Assembly: GCF_020520425.1 (NCBI RefSeq)
Contig: NC_079489.1
Coordinates: 97,506,810 to 97,570,809, forward strand
Reading direction: 5' to 3'
Length of the DNA: 64,000 nt
From: Spinacia oleracea
Lineage: Eukaryota > Streptophyta > Magnoliopsida > Caryophyllales > Amaranthaceae
The notes under the pieces: generated by a model
Seen by the model: only the letters and a program-made list of their open reading frames with translations
What the model was told of the DNA's origin: nothing
Databases searched by the model: none
Translations under genes and position numbers: made by a program
Shown here: one piece after another, positions 10,093-20,760 of the stretch
Layout of the letters: each line of letters opens with the position of its first letter
Numbering within the stretch: position 1 is the first letter of the stretch

Positions 10093-11128
10093 CAATGTGG
10101 TTTTTACTGGCCTACTATGTTCAAGGATGCACAGGCTTTTATTATGGCTTGTGATGCGTGCCAGAGGGCCGGCACTATTTCGAGGAGGTATAAGATGCCA
10201 CAGAACGGGATCCTCGAGGGTGAGATTTTCGATGTGTGGGAAATTGATTACATGGGACCATTCCCATCGTCCAAGGGTAACTTGTATATCCTTGTTGCTG
10301 TAGATTATGTGTCAAAGTGGGTGGAAGCCGTTGCCTCACCTACTAACGTTGCTAAGACAGTCATCTCCCTGTTCAAGAAGATCATTTTTCCTAGATTTGG
10401 GGTTCCGCGCGCTTTGATCAGTGATGGAGGGTCACACTTCCATGAGAGGCATCTGGATGCGCTCCTGCGTAAGTATGGGGTTTATCACCGCACTTGGCTA
10501 GCCTACCACCCTCACACGAGTGGTCAAGTTGAGGTCTCCAACCGAGAGATCAAATCTATCCTTGAGAAAGTGGTGGCGAAGTCTAGGAAGGATTGGAGCG
10601 ATAAGCTAGATGATACTCTATGGGCATACAGAACCGCCTTTAAGTCACCTATTGGTACCTCCCCGTATCGGGTTGGTGTATGGCAAGGCGTGTCACTTAC
10701 CAGTAGAAATGGAGTACAAGGCTTATTGGGCAATCAAACAGCTCAACATGGATGCAAAGCTAGCCGGTGAGAAGCGGTTACTTCAATTGGGTGAGCTCGA
10801 TGAATTCCGACTACAAGCTTATGATAGTGCCCGGATTTACAAGGAAAAGACCAAGAAATGGCACGACAACCACATTTTGCATAGAGAGTTCGCGGTGGGC
10901 GACAAGGTTCTACTTTTTAACTCTAGGCTTAAGTTATTTCCTGGAAAACTTAAGTCTAGGTGGTCTGGGCCGTTCACCGTGACTATGGTAAGCAAGTTTG
11001 GGTCTGTTGAAGTAGAGAATGAGAATGGTGAACGATTCAAGGTCAACGGGCAACGTCTGAAGTTGTACCATGATGGGGCTACTGTAGGAGTGGTTGAGGT
11101 CCATCACCTCAATCCCTCCGCCTCATAG
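10093..11128 (+). pseudogene. Athila-1 integrase (stop and frameshift)
   Basis: After the TGA at 10090 the frame continues with [12 protein letters not shown] and the Cys pair of the zinc finger (CDACQRAG, about 10150). The catalytic core has Asp in WEIDYMGPF (about 10240), Asp in LISDGGSHF (about 10420) and Glu in [14 protein letters not shown] (about 10545). A one-base shift near 10675 moves the rest into another frame, which carries [19 protein letters not shown] and a C-terminal chromodomain-less region to the TAG at 11126-11128. This is the expected end of pol. Confidence 0.9.
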
Positions 11129-11411
11129 ACTGCATATTCAAGGTAACAAGGTCGAGCGGGACCTAGAAATAAACCAGCACTTTGCGGGAGGCAACCCGTA
11201 TTTTATCGCTTTAGTAGTATAAGTTTGATTTTTTATTCTATTTTTGTGTGTTTAGTTAGTATTTCCCATACCTAAGTGTGTTTAAGTATTGTTTTTGGTG
11301 TTAGTGAGGCGAGAAGAGGGCATTACGCTGTTTGGGTGTTTAATAATGTGCAGGCCTAAAGCTCCAAGTTCAGGAAAGTGAAATTACGTACAAGGCCAAG
11401 CACGCTGCAAA

Positions 11412-11795
11412 CCGCCCGATTCGAATCGGGCGAGGAGCGCCCGAACGGGCGCGCACAGACGAGATTAATGCAGCTTATCTTCGCCCTATCGGGCGCAGCA
11501 TGCCCGATCGGGCGATCTGGCGAGTGGAATGCCCGAGTCGGGCGATTGTCTGCCCGATCGAGCGCAGAAGGCGAGTGGTATGCCCGATCGGGCGAAATTA
11601 TTTTGCCCGATCGGGCGGTTGATGAAAAGTTCGTGAAAAAGTTAAGGAAGATTCTGAGCAGAAAAAGTCAAGAAAAATGGCTTTCGCAAATCGCCCGATC
11701 CGGATCGGGCGAGGTGCGCCCGATCGGGCGCGCACGTATGAGAAGAAAAGGATCGCAAACCGCCCGATCGGGCGGAAAGTCGCCCGATCGGGCGA
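11412..11795 (+). promoter_or_regulatory. Twelve-copy CCCGATCGGG palindrome spacer ahead of ORF3
   Basis: Between pol and ORF3 lie about twelve copies of the same palindrome that fills the LTR U3: seven or so exact CCCGATCGGG, one CCCGATCCGGATCGGG, and a few variants (ATTCGAAT, GAACGG, CTATCG, GAGTCG, GATCGAG cores). The array ends 289 bp before the ORF3 ATG and is followed by a C/T-rich stretch that looks like a plant leader. I see no good TATA box between array and ATG. An internal control region for ORF3 is an inference from this parallel layout. Confidence 0.6.
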
Positions 11796-12083
11796 GACGC
11801 GATTTCAGCGATTAATACACGGATTCTCTTTTCTTTCTTCACTTCCTCTTCATCTTCAACCTAACTTTCTCTCACTTCCTCCATTAAACCCCAACCTCCA
11901 AAAACTTCCAACCACCATATCTCCCTCAAATCTTCACCAAATTCACCAATCTTTTCACCAAAATCATCCTCACACCATCCTCTACAACCTACACCTAACC
12001 GATTTGAGTTTTCTCCAATCCCCACAAAATCCCCAATTTCACCCAAAAAGCTCAAAAACCTCAAAAAAATCAGATTTTCATCA

Positions 12084-13547
12084 ATGGCAAACCGACCACA
12101 AAGGAAATGCACAAGGGTACCAAGAAATCAACATGAAGCTTCCAGGAGCCGAGCTCGGAAACCGACACCACCACCTCCGTCGCCGCAATTCGAGCCCGAC
12201 ACGGATTTTCCGGATGTCATCTTTGTTACAGAGGAGCAACGAGCACGATTCATCCACCTCAAATTGAGGGAGGTAATCCTTACTCGCTTTATATGCCAAA
12301 AATCTTTACATGAAATGGGTATTGAGCGTGATGTCAAGCGTGTCTTTGTTGGTGTTGGTATAAGTAACATGTATAGTATGCTCCGTCTCACATTTAGACG
12401 GTTGACTCTAGAATTTTTGAGTAGTTTCAATGTGCGTAGGGATGGTTATCGAACCGTGTCGTCGGTTCAATTTCGTGTGATGAACCGAACCTACACCATG
12501 AGTTTAGCTGATTTTGGTAGGATTTTTGGATTGTCTACCACCTATAGTAGGAAACCTAAGGAGACCCATAATAACTGCACCATGTGGGGAAAGCTTACGG
12601 GTAATGCTAATCCCGGGAGTATGCAACATTTGCATGCTTCCAAGATACAACACCCGGTACCCATTGTCTTTTACAGGTTTCTAGGATTTACGATCTTTGG
12701 TAGGGATGAGACCCAAAATATTAGGAGTACGGAGCTAGAGATTTTAGGTGGCTACGTTTCAGAAGGGGAGGAGGGATACAAAATGAACCTTGCACATCAT
12801 ATGGCCTCTCAATTCTACTCCATAGCCACTTCCACACATACTACCAAAATTACCATTGGTGGGTTGATCACCCACATAGCCATGGCCACGGCCAACTTTA
12901 CTGAGGCTAACCAGACTCCAGTTCTGGGTAGCAACTTTCTTGATTTGGCTTACTTTGCTGGACTCCGTCGGCTACATGGGGAGCATGGGTTGTTTAGGCC
13001 GGGAGCCATGTATTGGATGTTCGAGGGAAACAGGCTTTTCACCTTGCCTGACCCTCAGGGCCGCACTAGTTTCAGACCCGGTCAGGCTCATTACTTATTT
13101 GTTGGATTTGGGCAAGAGCCTCAGCCTGACCCCCAGCCTCAGCCTGACCCACAGCCAGAGCCCTATCAGTACCAGCCAGAGCCTCGCACCTACTTTAGGA
13201 GAGGGCGTCGAGACGCAGGGAGGCCCCAGGGTGGCCCGGTAGTAGATGAGGAGCAGGGGTCCATTCATGAGCGGTTGAGCAGACTTGAGCTCGGTTTCCA
13301 GGAGTTCGCGGCTAATCACCAGAGGACCATGTTCCCATTCTATGATCAGTATGCCAGGCAGGGCTACATTGCCCCAGATTATGAGCACCCTACCTGGTAT
13401 ACCTATCCCGCGGAGGGATATGGAGCTCCGGGTTCTATGGGCACCTTCACACCTACCCAGTACGGAGGGTGGGGAGCGGGTCCTAGCGGGCATGGTGGCA
13501 GAGATGATGGTGCTGATGATGATGATGGCGGCCATGGCCGTCAATGA
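12084..13547 (+). CDS. Athila third ORF (ATHILA ORF-1 family, env-position protein), intact
   Basis: This is an unbroken 487-codon frame starting ATGGC in good context (A at -3) after a C/T-rich leader. The N-terminus is Arg-rich. A central region of about 300 residues has the character of the ATHILA ORF domain: a helical region with the DFGRIFGLS motif, reminiscent of plant-mobile-domain proteins. After it comes a Pro/Gln/Asp repeat (PQPDPQPQPDPQ), an Arg-rich patch, a short amphipathic segment (HERLSRLELGFQEF) and an acidic Gly/Asp/His tail. The gene lies where retroviruses have env, and this family has been called env-like, but I see no signal peptide or clear membrane segment. Function is unknown. 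It is open although gag-pol has six lesions. Confidence 0.88.
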   Translation: MANRPQRKCTRVPRNQHEASRSRARKPTPPPPSPQFEPDTDFPDVIFVTEEQRARFIHLKLREVILTRFICQKSLHEMGIERDVKRVFVGVGISNMYSMLRLTFRRLTLEFLSSFNVRRDGYRTVSSVQFRVMNRTYTMSLADFGRIFGLSTTYSRKPKETHNNCTMWGKLTGNANPGSMQHLHASKIQHPVPIVFYRFLGFTIFGRDETQNIRSTELEILGGYVSEGEEGYKMNLAHHMASQFYSIATSTHTTKITIGGLITHIAMATANFTEANQTPVLGSNFLDLAYFAGLRRLHGEHGLFRPGAMYWMFEGNRLFTLPDPQGRTSFRPGQAHYLFVGFGQEPQPDPQPQPDPQPEPYQYQPEPRTYFRRGRRDAGRPQGGPVVDEEQGSIHERLSRLELGFQEFAANHQRTMFPFYDQYARQGYIAPDYEHPTWYTYPAEGYGAPGSMGTFTPTQYGGWGAGPSGHGGRDDGADDDDGGHGRQ

Positions 13548-15282
13548 TGGAGATGAGATCGAGTTGGTTCGATACCCTTGAGCCAATGAGGACATTGTCT
13601 GATTTGGTTTGGGGAGGGTTTCACATTACTTGTACATTGTAGGTATGTTTTTCTTTTCTTTTCGCATTTCTTTATTTTGGTGTGTTTCTTTGGTGTGTTT
13701 AATGCTTTCTAGATTAGTTTATTGCTTTGAAAAAAAAAATACAAAAATACGTTCCGATGAATACAATATCATGCTTCCCTGTGCCCCTTGAGCGGAAATT
13801 GTTTTCATTCTTGGTATTTGATGATGAGCAATGTAGATGTGTTAGCCATGATTTGATATTCGATTGCTTTGATGCCTAAACATGAGTCAACTCCGACTAA
13901 CTACTTGTGGACTTGGTGCTTGACTAGTTGACTTGGTTAGGATGTGTGATAGCTTCCTGGTGTGTCATTGATTTTGAGTATTGGTTTGCAACTATTAGTA
14001 ATGTTTTATGACTCATATACATGCACATTGTGGAGGACGAAGGCTTTTTTCTATTATAATAAGTTATAAGTATATATCATATTAGTTTGAAATGGAATGA
14101 TACTTCTAGGTCTTAGGTTGGACAATGGACAGGGATTATATATCAGTATATCATATTGGTTTGAAATGGACTCACGAGTATTGATGTAAAATTCCAAATT
14201 TGAGATACTAGTTATGACATCGACATGCTGGTATTAGATACATATGTTCCCTCTTTTTCTACCCATGTTGTGCTTGTGCCCTTTATTCGGTGACTAACCA
14301 CATTACAAGCCCGTAAATTCCCCATTGGTTACTAGTCCCAAGCCTAGATTGGGGGAGCTAATAGTAGTGAGGTGAGGGAGTTGTAGTGTGGTACATTTTG
14401 AGCATATTGAGTATTGAAAAGGGAAGTTCTTCTTATCATGATTGTTGTTGAAAAAATGAGCTGAAAAATGAATGAGATGAGGAGAATAAAAAAAAAATTG
14501 TGAAGGTTCCAAAAGAAAAAAAAATGAGATTGAGCAAGAAAAAAAAAGAAGAAAAAAAAATCGTTATTCTCAAGATAATTCAAGCTTTTGTCACTCCGGT
14601 ATTACAATTTCTTATCTTCATGAGTGATTGGTTATAATTGTGAAATCAAGGCAAGAAAGTATAGTGTGGTTGTTTGTTGTTTTTATTCATGGGTTGAGTG
14701 GGAGATTATGGCCATTATGTTGATTGATCACGGTTGTTTTTAGGATTTATGCTCCCCAAAGCCAAGGCTTTAAGCTCACATTTTACCAAAATTTACCATA
14801 CCCTTACCTAAGCCTGTCATTACAAGCTTGAAAGACCTTCCGACCTTTGTGCATAGAGTTGTATTAATGTGAAAGTAGTTGTTTATCAATGCAAGTTATG
14901 ACATGACACATTCCGAGTCGACTATTAGGTTGAGTGCATGTTTTTCTAGACACACGAGTGTTGTGAGTTTGGGAGGGCATTGTACACATATATGTTGGGA
15001 GGGGAGCGAACGGGTACATTTTTTATCCGCCACATAAATGAGTGACGAGTGTGTGAGCACTAGTCTTGAATTCCATTGTACACTTGTGGTTCGCTTTGCG
15101 TGACGATTGTTAAGGTGGATTGGCGATTGAATGAATTTGATTGGTTGACATTGATGCATGCTTGTTGGATTTTGCCTCGAATTATGTTTTTCATTTTGAA
15201 TTATATCGGGGGTGAAGTTGGTTTTGTGTTCATTGATGATTTCCTTGCTTAGGGACAAGCAAGGATCTAGCTTGGGGAGGTT
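13548..15282 (+). other. Athila-1 3' noncoding region and polypurine tract
   Basis: These 1.7 kb show no convincing gene; ORFs here are short and low-complexity. Adenine runs occur at 14490-14560. It ends with the polypurine tract (GGGGAGG at 15274-15280) immediately before the 3' LTR. Long 3' regions of this kind are usual in Athila elements. Confidence 0.7.
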
Positions 15283-16688
15283 TGATATGCATGTTTTATA
15301 TAGTATTTTTACCCCCGTCCCTTAGTACTTTTATGTGTCAAACGTGCTCTTGGGAGCCGTTTCTAGTACTAATTTGTGTTATTGAGTGTGCCTTGAGTTT
15401 CAGGTTTGATTATGAGAAATTGGTCTTTTTAGACCCGTTTCATGTTGATCTAGGCCACTATATGAGCCCGAGGAAGTTCGGGACCTCCATCGTCGACTTT
15501 CGGGAGCCTTGGATGCTTATGGTTGAGCCCCGAGAGTTAGACTCAGTGATATGGGCGAGCTACATTGAAGATTGCAAATCGCCCTGGAAGCTGAGGGTGA
15601 AATGCAACCATCGGGCGGAATTTAGGCCATTTGGATTCATCAACGCGCGCCCGATCGGGCGCAGCTCGCCCGATCCGGATCGGGCGGTCATCCTGGAGCC
15701 TATGTGGAGAGTTCACAAACCGCCCGATCGGGCGGATTTTGGCCCGATCGGGCCGACTATCGAGTGGATCGCCCGATCGGGCGAAGCGACGCCCGATCGG
15801 GCGACGCCAACCTCCTGCACTTATGCGCGAGTTTTCTTTCCGTTTTTTAGGCTTTATTTTGGTAAACTATATAAACAAGCTTTAATTATTTTTAGAGGAC
15901 ACTTTATTTTCTAGTATTGAACCTTAGTATTATTTCCCTTAGCCTAGTTTTCTCTCTAGTTTATGCAAAAACACTTAGTTTAATTCTCAATAAAAATTCA
16001 AGCTTTCACTTTCCTTTGTTCTTCAAATAGGTATTATTTCTTATTTCAATTCATTGTCTTGCTTTAATAATGCTTTCAATTATGATTATTGCTTTGTTTA
16101 TTGTCAACATGCTTGAGTAGTTTAATTTCTAGGGTTGGGGATCCATGAATAATATGAAGGGATGATTGAATGATTATGATTGTTGGCATTGTAATTGATT
16201 CCTATTGATTGGTTTATTTCACTATACAATTAGATTTGCGCAGGTTTAATTGTGGTAGTTATGCAATATCAAATTAAGATTCGAGAGATGCAATTTGATG
16301 TTTAGGCTTGTGTCAATAGGTGGAATTAGAGTTAATACGTAGCGAGAGCCCGTTAATTCTAAGTCTATGATTAGTATCGACTTGAGAGAGCATGCTAATC
16401 TAATTAATTACTTTGTTGATTATCGTGATTGTTCAATGTCCTGGATTATTATTTGTTGGCGAACCTATACCCTAGATTCCTTAATATATTGATTCATTCG
16501 TGTTTAATATTCGTTCGTAGTCTTAGCATACAAACCATAAACCAACTTTTGTTCACAATAGTCTAGATTAATTAATTGATAGTAGAAAGAACGCCTGTTT
16601 CCCTGTGGATTCGATCCTGACTTCCCTTGCTACCTAGCTAGTGGACCTTAGGTTATTTTTGATTAGGTGATACGACTTTAGCCTGTCA
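15283..16688 (+). repeat. Athila-1 3' LTR
   Basis: This is 1406 bp and collinear with the 5' LTR without any indel. It contains the same six palindromes (about 15647-15803) and TATATAAA (15868-15875). It ends GCCTGTCA, followed by the right copy of the target duplication AGTAG. Confidence 0.95.
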
Positions 16689-16693
16689 AGTAG

Positions 16694-17451
16694 AAGCATT
16701 CAGATTCAGAAGTGGGTTGGCTCACCTTCTTCTTTTCAGAATTGGTGCCGCCAAATTGCTTAGTCATGCTGGCCTTCTTGCCACCTTTCTTAGCATTCCT
16801 CTTCTTGCCAAATTTCTTGAACTTGCTCCCACGCATCATAATCATATCTTGCTTATCACTTTTGAGCGTCTTTTCAACGGTCTTCAGCATACCGTGAAAC
16901 TCAGTGAGCGTTTTGTCCAGACTATTGATACTGTAGTTCAACTTGAACTGATCATACCCGCTATGAAGAGAATGGAGGATGGTGTCTACAGCCATTTCCT
17001 GAGAGAATTGCTGATCCAGCCGATTCATATTCTCAATGAGTCAAATCATTTTGAGAACATGTGGACTTACGGGCTCGCCTTTCTTAAGCTTAGTCTCAAG
17101 AATTTGCCTATGAGTCTCGAATCTTTCGGCTCGAGCCAGATCTTGGAACATGTTGTTTAACTCACTGATGATCGTGAAAGCATCTGAGTTGATGAACGTT
17201 TTCTGTAGATCTGCACTCATGGTTGCAAGCATTAGACATTTTACATCCTTGTTGGCATCAATGCAACGATTGAGGGCTGCCTGAGTGACCCCGTCGCCTG
17301 TGGCTTCGGGCAGCGCCTCTTCCAGGACGTACTCCTTTTCTTCCTGCATAAGAACTATTTGCAAGTTCCTTTGCCAGTCAAGGATGTTTTTCCCGTTCAA
17401 CTTCCCATTTTCGAGAATTGATCGGATGTTGAATGAATTGTTGTTTGCCAT
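16694..17451 (-). pseudogene. Copia B gag (minus strand), split by Athila-1
   Basis: Reading leftward from an ATG at 17451 (peptide MANNNSFNIRSIL), the frame has the Copia Gag pattern GKLNGKNILDWQRNLQIVL and the helical core, then an in-frame TGA near 17042, after which the same frame continues with IENMNRLDQQFSQEM and a Lys-rich region to ECFY, the first half of a zinc knuckle. The second half lies at 4081 and leftward, on the other side of Athila-1. The lesions are the TGA, a second stop inside the zinc knuckle and the 12.6-kb insertion. Confidence 0.85.
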
Positions 17452-18255
17452 AGTAAAAACTACAATTGAAAAGGAATAAACAAATAAATAACATTTCACA
17501 GTTTTTCTTAATAAACTTAAATTTTAGCATACATGCATAATTTATCATTTATTAAGCATTTTATTCAAGTTATGTGTTCCGGCAGGTGTGAATAAAATGA
17601 TTCCAAGATCCTTAAATCATTGAAGAATTAAGTACATTATGTATTTAGACTCGATTCTAAACTATTTTAGGTAAGCAAAGCCTTTGCTAATAGTCTAGAA
17701 ACTACTCTTGGTTGATAGGTACGTCGAAGGACTTATTAGGTAAACCTATCTCATTTGCCACGACATAAAAGTACTCCTTACTTATATCGTTGAGTTTCTC
17801 CAAAACTAACATGTACTCACAATTATTTGTGTACCTTACCCCTTTAGGATCAATAAGTAACACCTCGCTTAGGCGGAAAACTATTACTAAGATTGATGTA
17901 AAGGTTATCCAAGTAAGTGTTATTTTGGCATGGCACCTTTTAACTCAATTTTTAAAGTTTGGAACTTAAGGCTCTTACTATGTTGGTTAGATTTTAAGTG
18001 AACTAAAATCCTTAATCATGCAACATAATCAAGCCATAATCTCATGCATATTTAAGACATATTTAAAAACAATAAATAACTTAAAGCATGCATAAGATAT
18101 AAATGTGATCTAGTATGGCCCGACTTTATCTTGAAGCTTCAACTTTAAACTCCGTCTTGAAAATGGATTGAAAATTCCGTCTTGAATTTCACCATGGGAG
18201 GCGCCATTTTCTTCAAATAGGATAAGCTATAATTAAAACTAATTACAACTATTTG

Positions 18256-18405
18256 ATGGTACGCAGACCATATTTAAATTAAAAAACTTTGGTGCATTAG
18301 ACCAATTTTAAATTCAAATTAATGGTACGCATACCATATTTAAATTAAAAAACTTTGGTGCATTAGACCAATTTTAAATTCAAATTAATGGTACGCAGAC
18401 CATAT
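18256..18405. repeat. 66-bp tandem repeat, about 2.3 copies
   Basis: ATGGTACGCAGACCATATTT starts at 18256 and recurs (with AC for GA) at 18322 and again at 18388, each 66 bp apart. The unit itself contains the small inverted word ATGGTACGC...ACCAT. Confidence 0.85.
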
Positions 18406-18821
18406 TTTCTATCCTATTTGGGCCATACTAGTCACTTTCCATAACCTGCAAAACAGTACATTTACAATATACCATTCACTCATTCATTTATCAATGAATG
18501 GCCCACATAGCTGGTTAGTATAACATATTATGCATCACATAAATATTTGCAGCAATTAATCAAGGTTTCCAATAATCTACCAATTATTAAATCTTTATTA
18601 ATTCTAATCAGGTTGTTTTAACCTTAAAGGAATGTAGACCTAATCAAGAGTTTATGACTAAAACGCTCCCACTTAAACCAATAAATTTACATGCTTTACT
18701 AATTTTAAACATAAAATTGTATTTCCTAGTCTAACCGGAAACATACAAATTTAATTAAAATTTAAAGCTCATATAAATTATTATTTGAATCCTTTAATTC
18801 ATTTTCAGTTTATTAAATTAA

Positions 18822-19207
18822 GGTAAATTTGTCAAAAACTACCTTATAAAATATGATTTTTGCGAAAAACTACCTTATAAAAAAAATGTTGTAATAAACT
18901 ACCTTATAAAAATTTTATGTTGTAAGATACTACCTTTGGCCATATTATGAGCATTAATTCAAAATTACGACGTTGACTTTACTAGGTGCATATTACGCGA
19001 CATCTAACGGGAAAGACGTAATTAAATGGCACGTGACATATATATGGTAAAGTCAATCCCGAAATTTCAATCAAACGTTCGTAATTTGGGAAAAGGTAGT
19101 ATCTTACAACATAAATTTTTTATAAGGTAGTTTATGACAACATTTTTTTTATAAGGTAGTTTTTCGCAAAAATCATATTTTATAAGGTAGTTTTTGACAA
19201 ATTTGCC
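18822..19207. mobile_element. Mutator-like MITE with ~120-bp terminal inverted repeats
   Basis: The element starts GGTAAATTTGTCAAAAACTA and ends with its inverted counterpart (...GACAAATTTGCC). The inverted repeats run for about 120 bp and are made of three tandem ACTACCTTATAAAA blocks. It is flanked by a perfect 9-bp direct repeat TTAAATTAA (18813-18821 and 19208-19216). Long inverted repeats and a 9-bp target duplication fit a non-autonomous Mutator-like element. The flanks are AT-rich, so some of the match could be chance. No coding sequence is present. Confidence 0.8.
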
Positions 19208-19384
19208 TTAAATTAATTATTTTAAATTTAATCAAGGTTTTAATTTTAGTAAAATAATTAGTATATATAAAATTTATAATAATTAAATTATTCAAAATTA
19301 AATTCCGAGAAAAAAATTAAATTACGAATTTTAAAATTACTTAAAATCGTTTTTCCAACTGAAAATCAAAATTAAATTCAAAGC

Positions 19385-19865
19385 GTATCAATCGGGTCAA
19401 GACGAGGCCATGGGCTTGCGCCCATGCCCCGTCGAGTCCACGAGGCAGCATCGCCCCACACGAGTGATCGCACGGCAAGGCACGAGCACGAGCAAACGCA
19501 GCAAGCCAAGCAAGCCACGCTTGCGCGCAGCAGCTTGCTCGTTGTGTCGTAGCGCAGCAGCTGGCTTGGCCAGGCAGCACTCGCTGTGGGCGAGCCATCC
19601 CTCGCTGGGCGAGGCAGCGCTCGCTGCTGCGAGGCATCCCTCGCTACCCGCGCGCGCCCGCCTGCTCGCCTGTGCCTTGCCTCTCGCCCATCCGCCCATG
19701 CCTTGTCGCGGCACTCGACGCAAGGCAGGGCTACTGCCTTGTGCTCGCGTGCTACTTGCTTGCTTGCTGCATATGTACCGCATGGGCGACGAGCTCCCTT
19801 CCTCGTCGTCGCATGCCCGCACTATACAACACCCCTTAAGGGTAAGACTTAGCGTCCATTGCTTT
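19385..19865. other. GC-rich island inside the Copia B leader
   Basis: About 480 bp are strongly GC-rich with repeated GGCAGC, CTCGCT and GCCTTGC words, in sharply AT-rich surroundings. Open frames on both strands reflect composition. Its character resembles the GC-rich block within the TGAAGG Copia LTRs, but I cannot align them confidently. Confidence 0.4.
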
Positions 19866-20540
19866 GTGCGTGCAAGATTCATGAGTGGATTACATAAAAA
19901 TCAAAACTTTTTAATTTAAATTTATAGACGAATTAATAAATCATATTAATTTCATAAATTTAGGGCAAAAAATTGAAAATTTATCATTGAAATTAATTTC
20001 CGATCAAGTTTATTTTCATGGATTCAAATCTAGGTCATAAAATTTTAAAATTTAACAAATTTTATGGTGGTTTTTAATCATGGATTCCTAATTAAATTGT
20101 CAATTAATTATGAAAAACAAATCAAATTCTAAATTATTCGAATTTCAACAAATTAATTACAATTAGAAATTAGGTTGTATAATTAACAAGCTTAGGCATT
20201 AAAATTGTTAAACATATATAGTAGGTCAATTATAGATTCAAGATTTACAAACAAGAATCGCAAATATTTAATTTAACATCTTAAAAATTACAAATTTTGC
20301 GTTCGAAAAACTAATACCTCCGAAAAGTCATAGTTAGGCTTCGAATTTTGGAATTCACTATAAAATTATACGATTTCGACCATTATTGACAAAACTGCCG
20401 AAAATTCTGCGAACATATAATTAAATAATCGCACGAATTTGCAATTAATTACAAAAAACGAAATTAATCACCCCTTTAATTCATTGCAAATTTATAAAAT
20501 TTAACCATGTTAACTATAATTTATTATGGAATTAATTAGA

Positions 20541-20554
20541 GGCTCGTTATACCA
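20541..20554 (-). other. Copia B primer-binding site (degenerate initiator tRNA-Met type)
   Basis: On the minus strand the LTR end ATAACCTAACA is followed after one base by TGGTATAACGAGCC, close to the standard Copia primer site TGGTATCAGAGCC. It places the LTR/internal boundary at 20555/20556. Confidence 0.6.
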
Positions 20555-20555
20555 C

Positions 20556-20574
20556 TGTTAGGTTATGAAACATA
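20556..20574 (-). repeat. Inner end of the Copia B 5' LTR
   Basis: TGTTAGGTTATGAAACATA is the reverse complement of the end of the TGAAGG-type LTR seen at 1464-1482, with one difference. It is cut at 20574 by the CACTA-like element; the outer part of this LTR is at 37804-38642. Confidence 0.7.
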
Positions 20575-20605
20575 CACTAGAGGAAAAATTGTCATGTGCT
20601 TCCCT

Positions 20606-20760
20606 TCAAGTGCGGCTCATTTGATAAATTGGCAGCACTTGAGAGCACAAAAAAAATATATATATATATATTTTTTCACAAGTGCAGGCTCATTTTAGAA
20701 AATTGGCAGCACTTGAGTTCAAGTGCGGGCTATTTTACGAAAGAGCAGCACAAAATATTT
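20606..20760. repeat. Left subterminal repeats of the CACTA-like element
   Basis: Three copies of a ~40-bp motif AAGTGCGG(G)CTCATTT...ATTGGCAGCACTTG occur, the third one incomplete. Each copy is an imperfect palindrome because its ends AAGTGC and GCACTT are complementary. Confidence 0.75.

Larger units (their letters stand above)
4082..16688 (+). mobile_element. Full-length Athila-type Gypsy retrotransposon (Athila-1)
   Basis: Two 1406-bp LTRs begin TGATATGCATG and end GCCTGTCA, flanked by a perfect 5-bp target duplication AGTAG (4077-4081, 16689-16693). Order: 5' LTR, tRNA-Asp-type primer site, gag, protease, RT-RNase H, integrase, a palindrome-rich spacer, a third ORF of the ATHILA type, a long 3' noncoding region, polypurine tract and 3' LTR. 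This order and primer site are those of the Athila lineage. The gag-pol part carries three nonsense codons and three frameshifts, whereas ORF3 is open. LTRs differ by roughly a dozen substitutions by eye with no indel, so the insertion is fairly young. It landed inside the Copia B zinc knuckle. Confidence 0.95.
17452..20540 (-). other. Copia B leader region (no gene)
   Basis: About 3.1 kb lie between the gag ATG and the primer site. It is AT-rich and has no supported coding sequence. It contains a 66-bp tandem repeat (18256-18405), a Mutator-like MITE (18822-19207) and a GC-rich island (19385-19865). Without the MITE it is still about 2.7 kb, long for a Copia leader, so further undetected insertions are possible. 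Confidence 0.5.

Noticed and set aside
11378..11842. ORFs of up to 145 codons across the palindrome spacer
   Set aside because: Open in several frames because the repeated palindrome word lacks stop codons; not conserved as protein.
12084..13547. Signal peptide or membrane anchor of a true envelope protein in Athila ORF3
   Set aside because: The N-terminus is Arg-rich and no long hydrophobic segment is visible, so only the env-like position is claimed.
19341..19919. ORFs up to 169 codons on both strands
   Set aside because: All fall on the GC-rich island in the Copia B leader; they are low complexity and have no domain.
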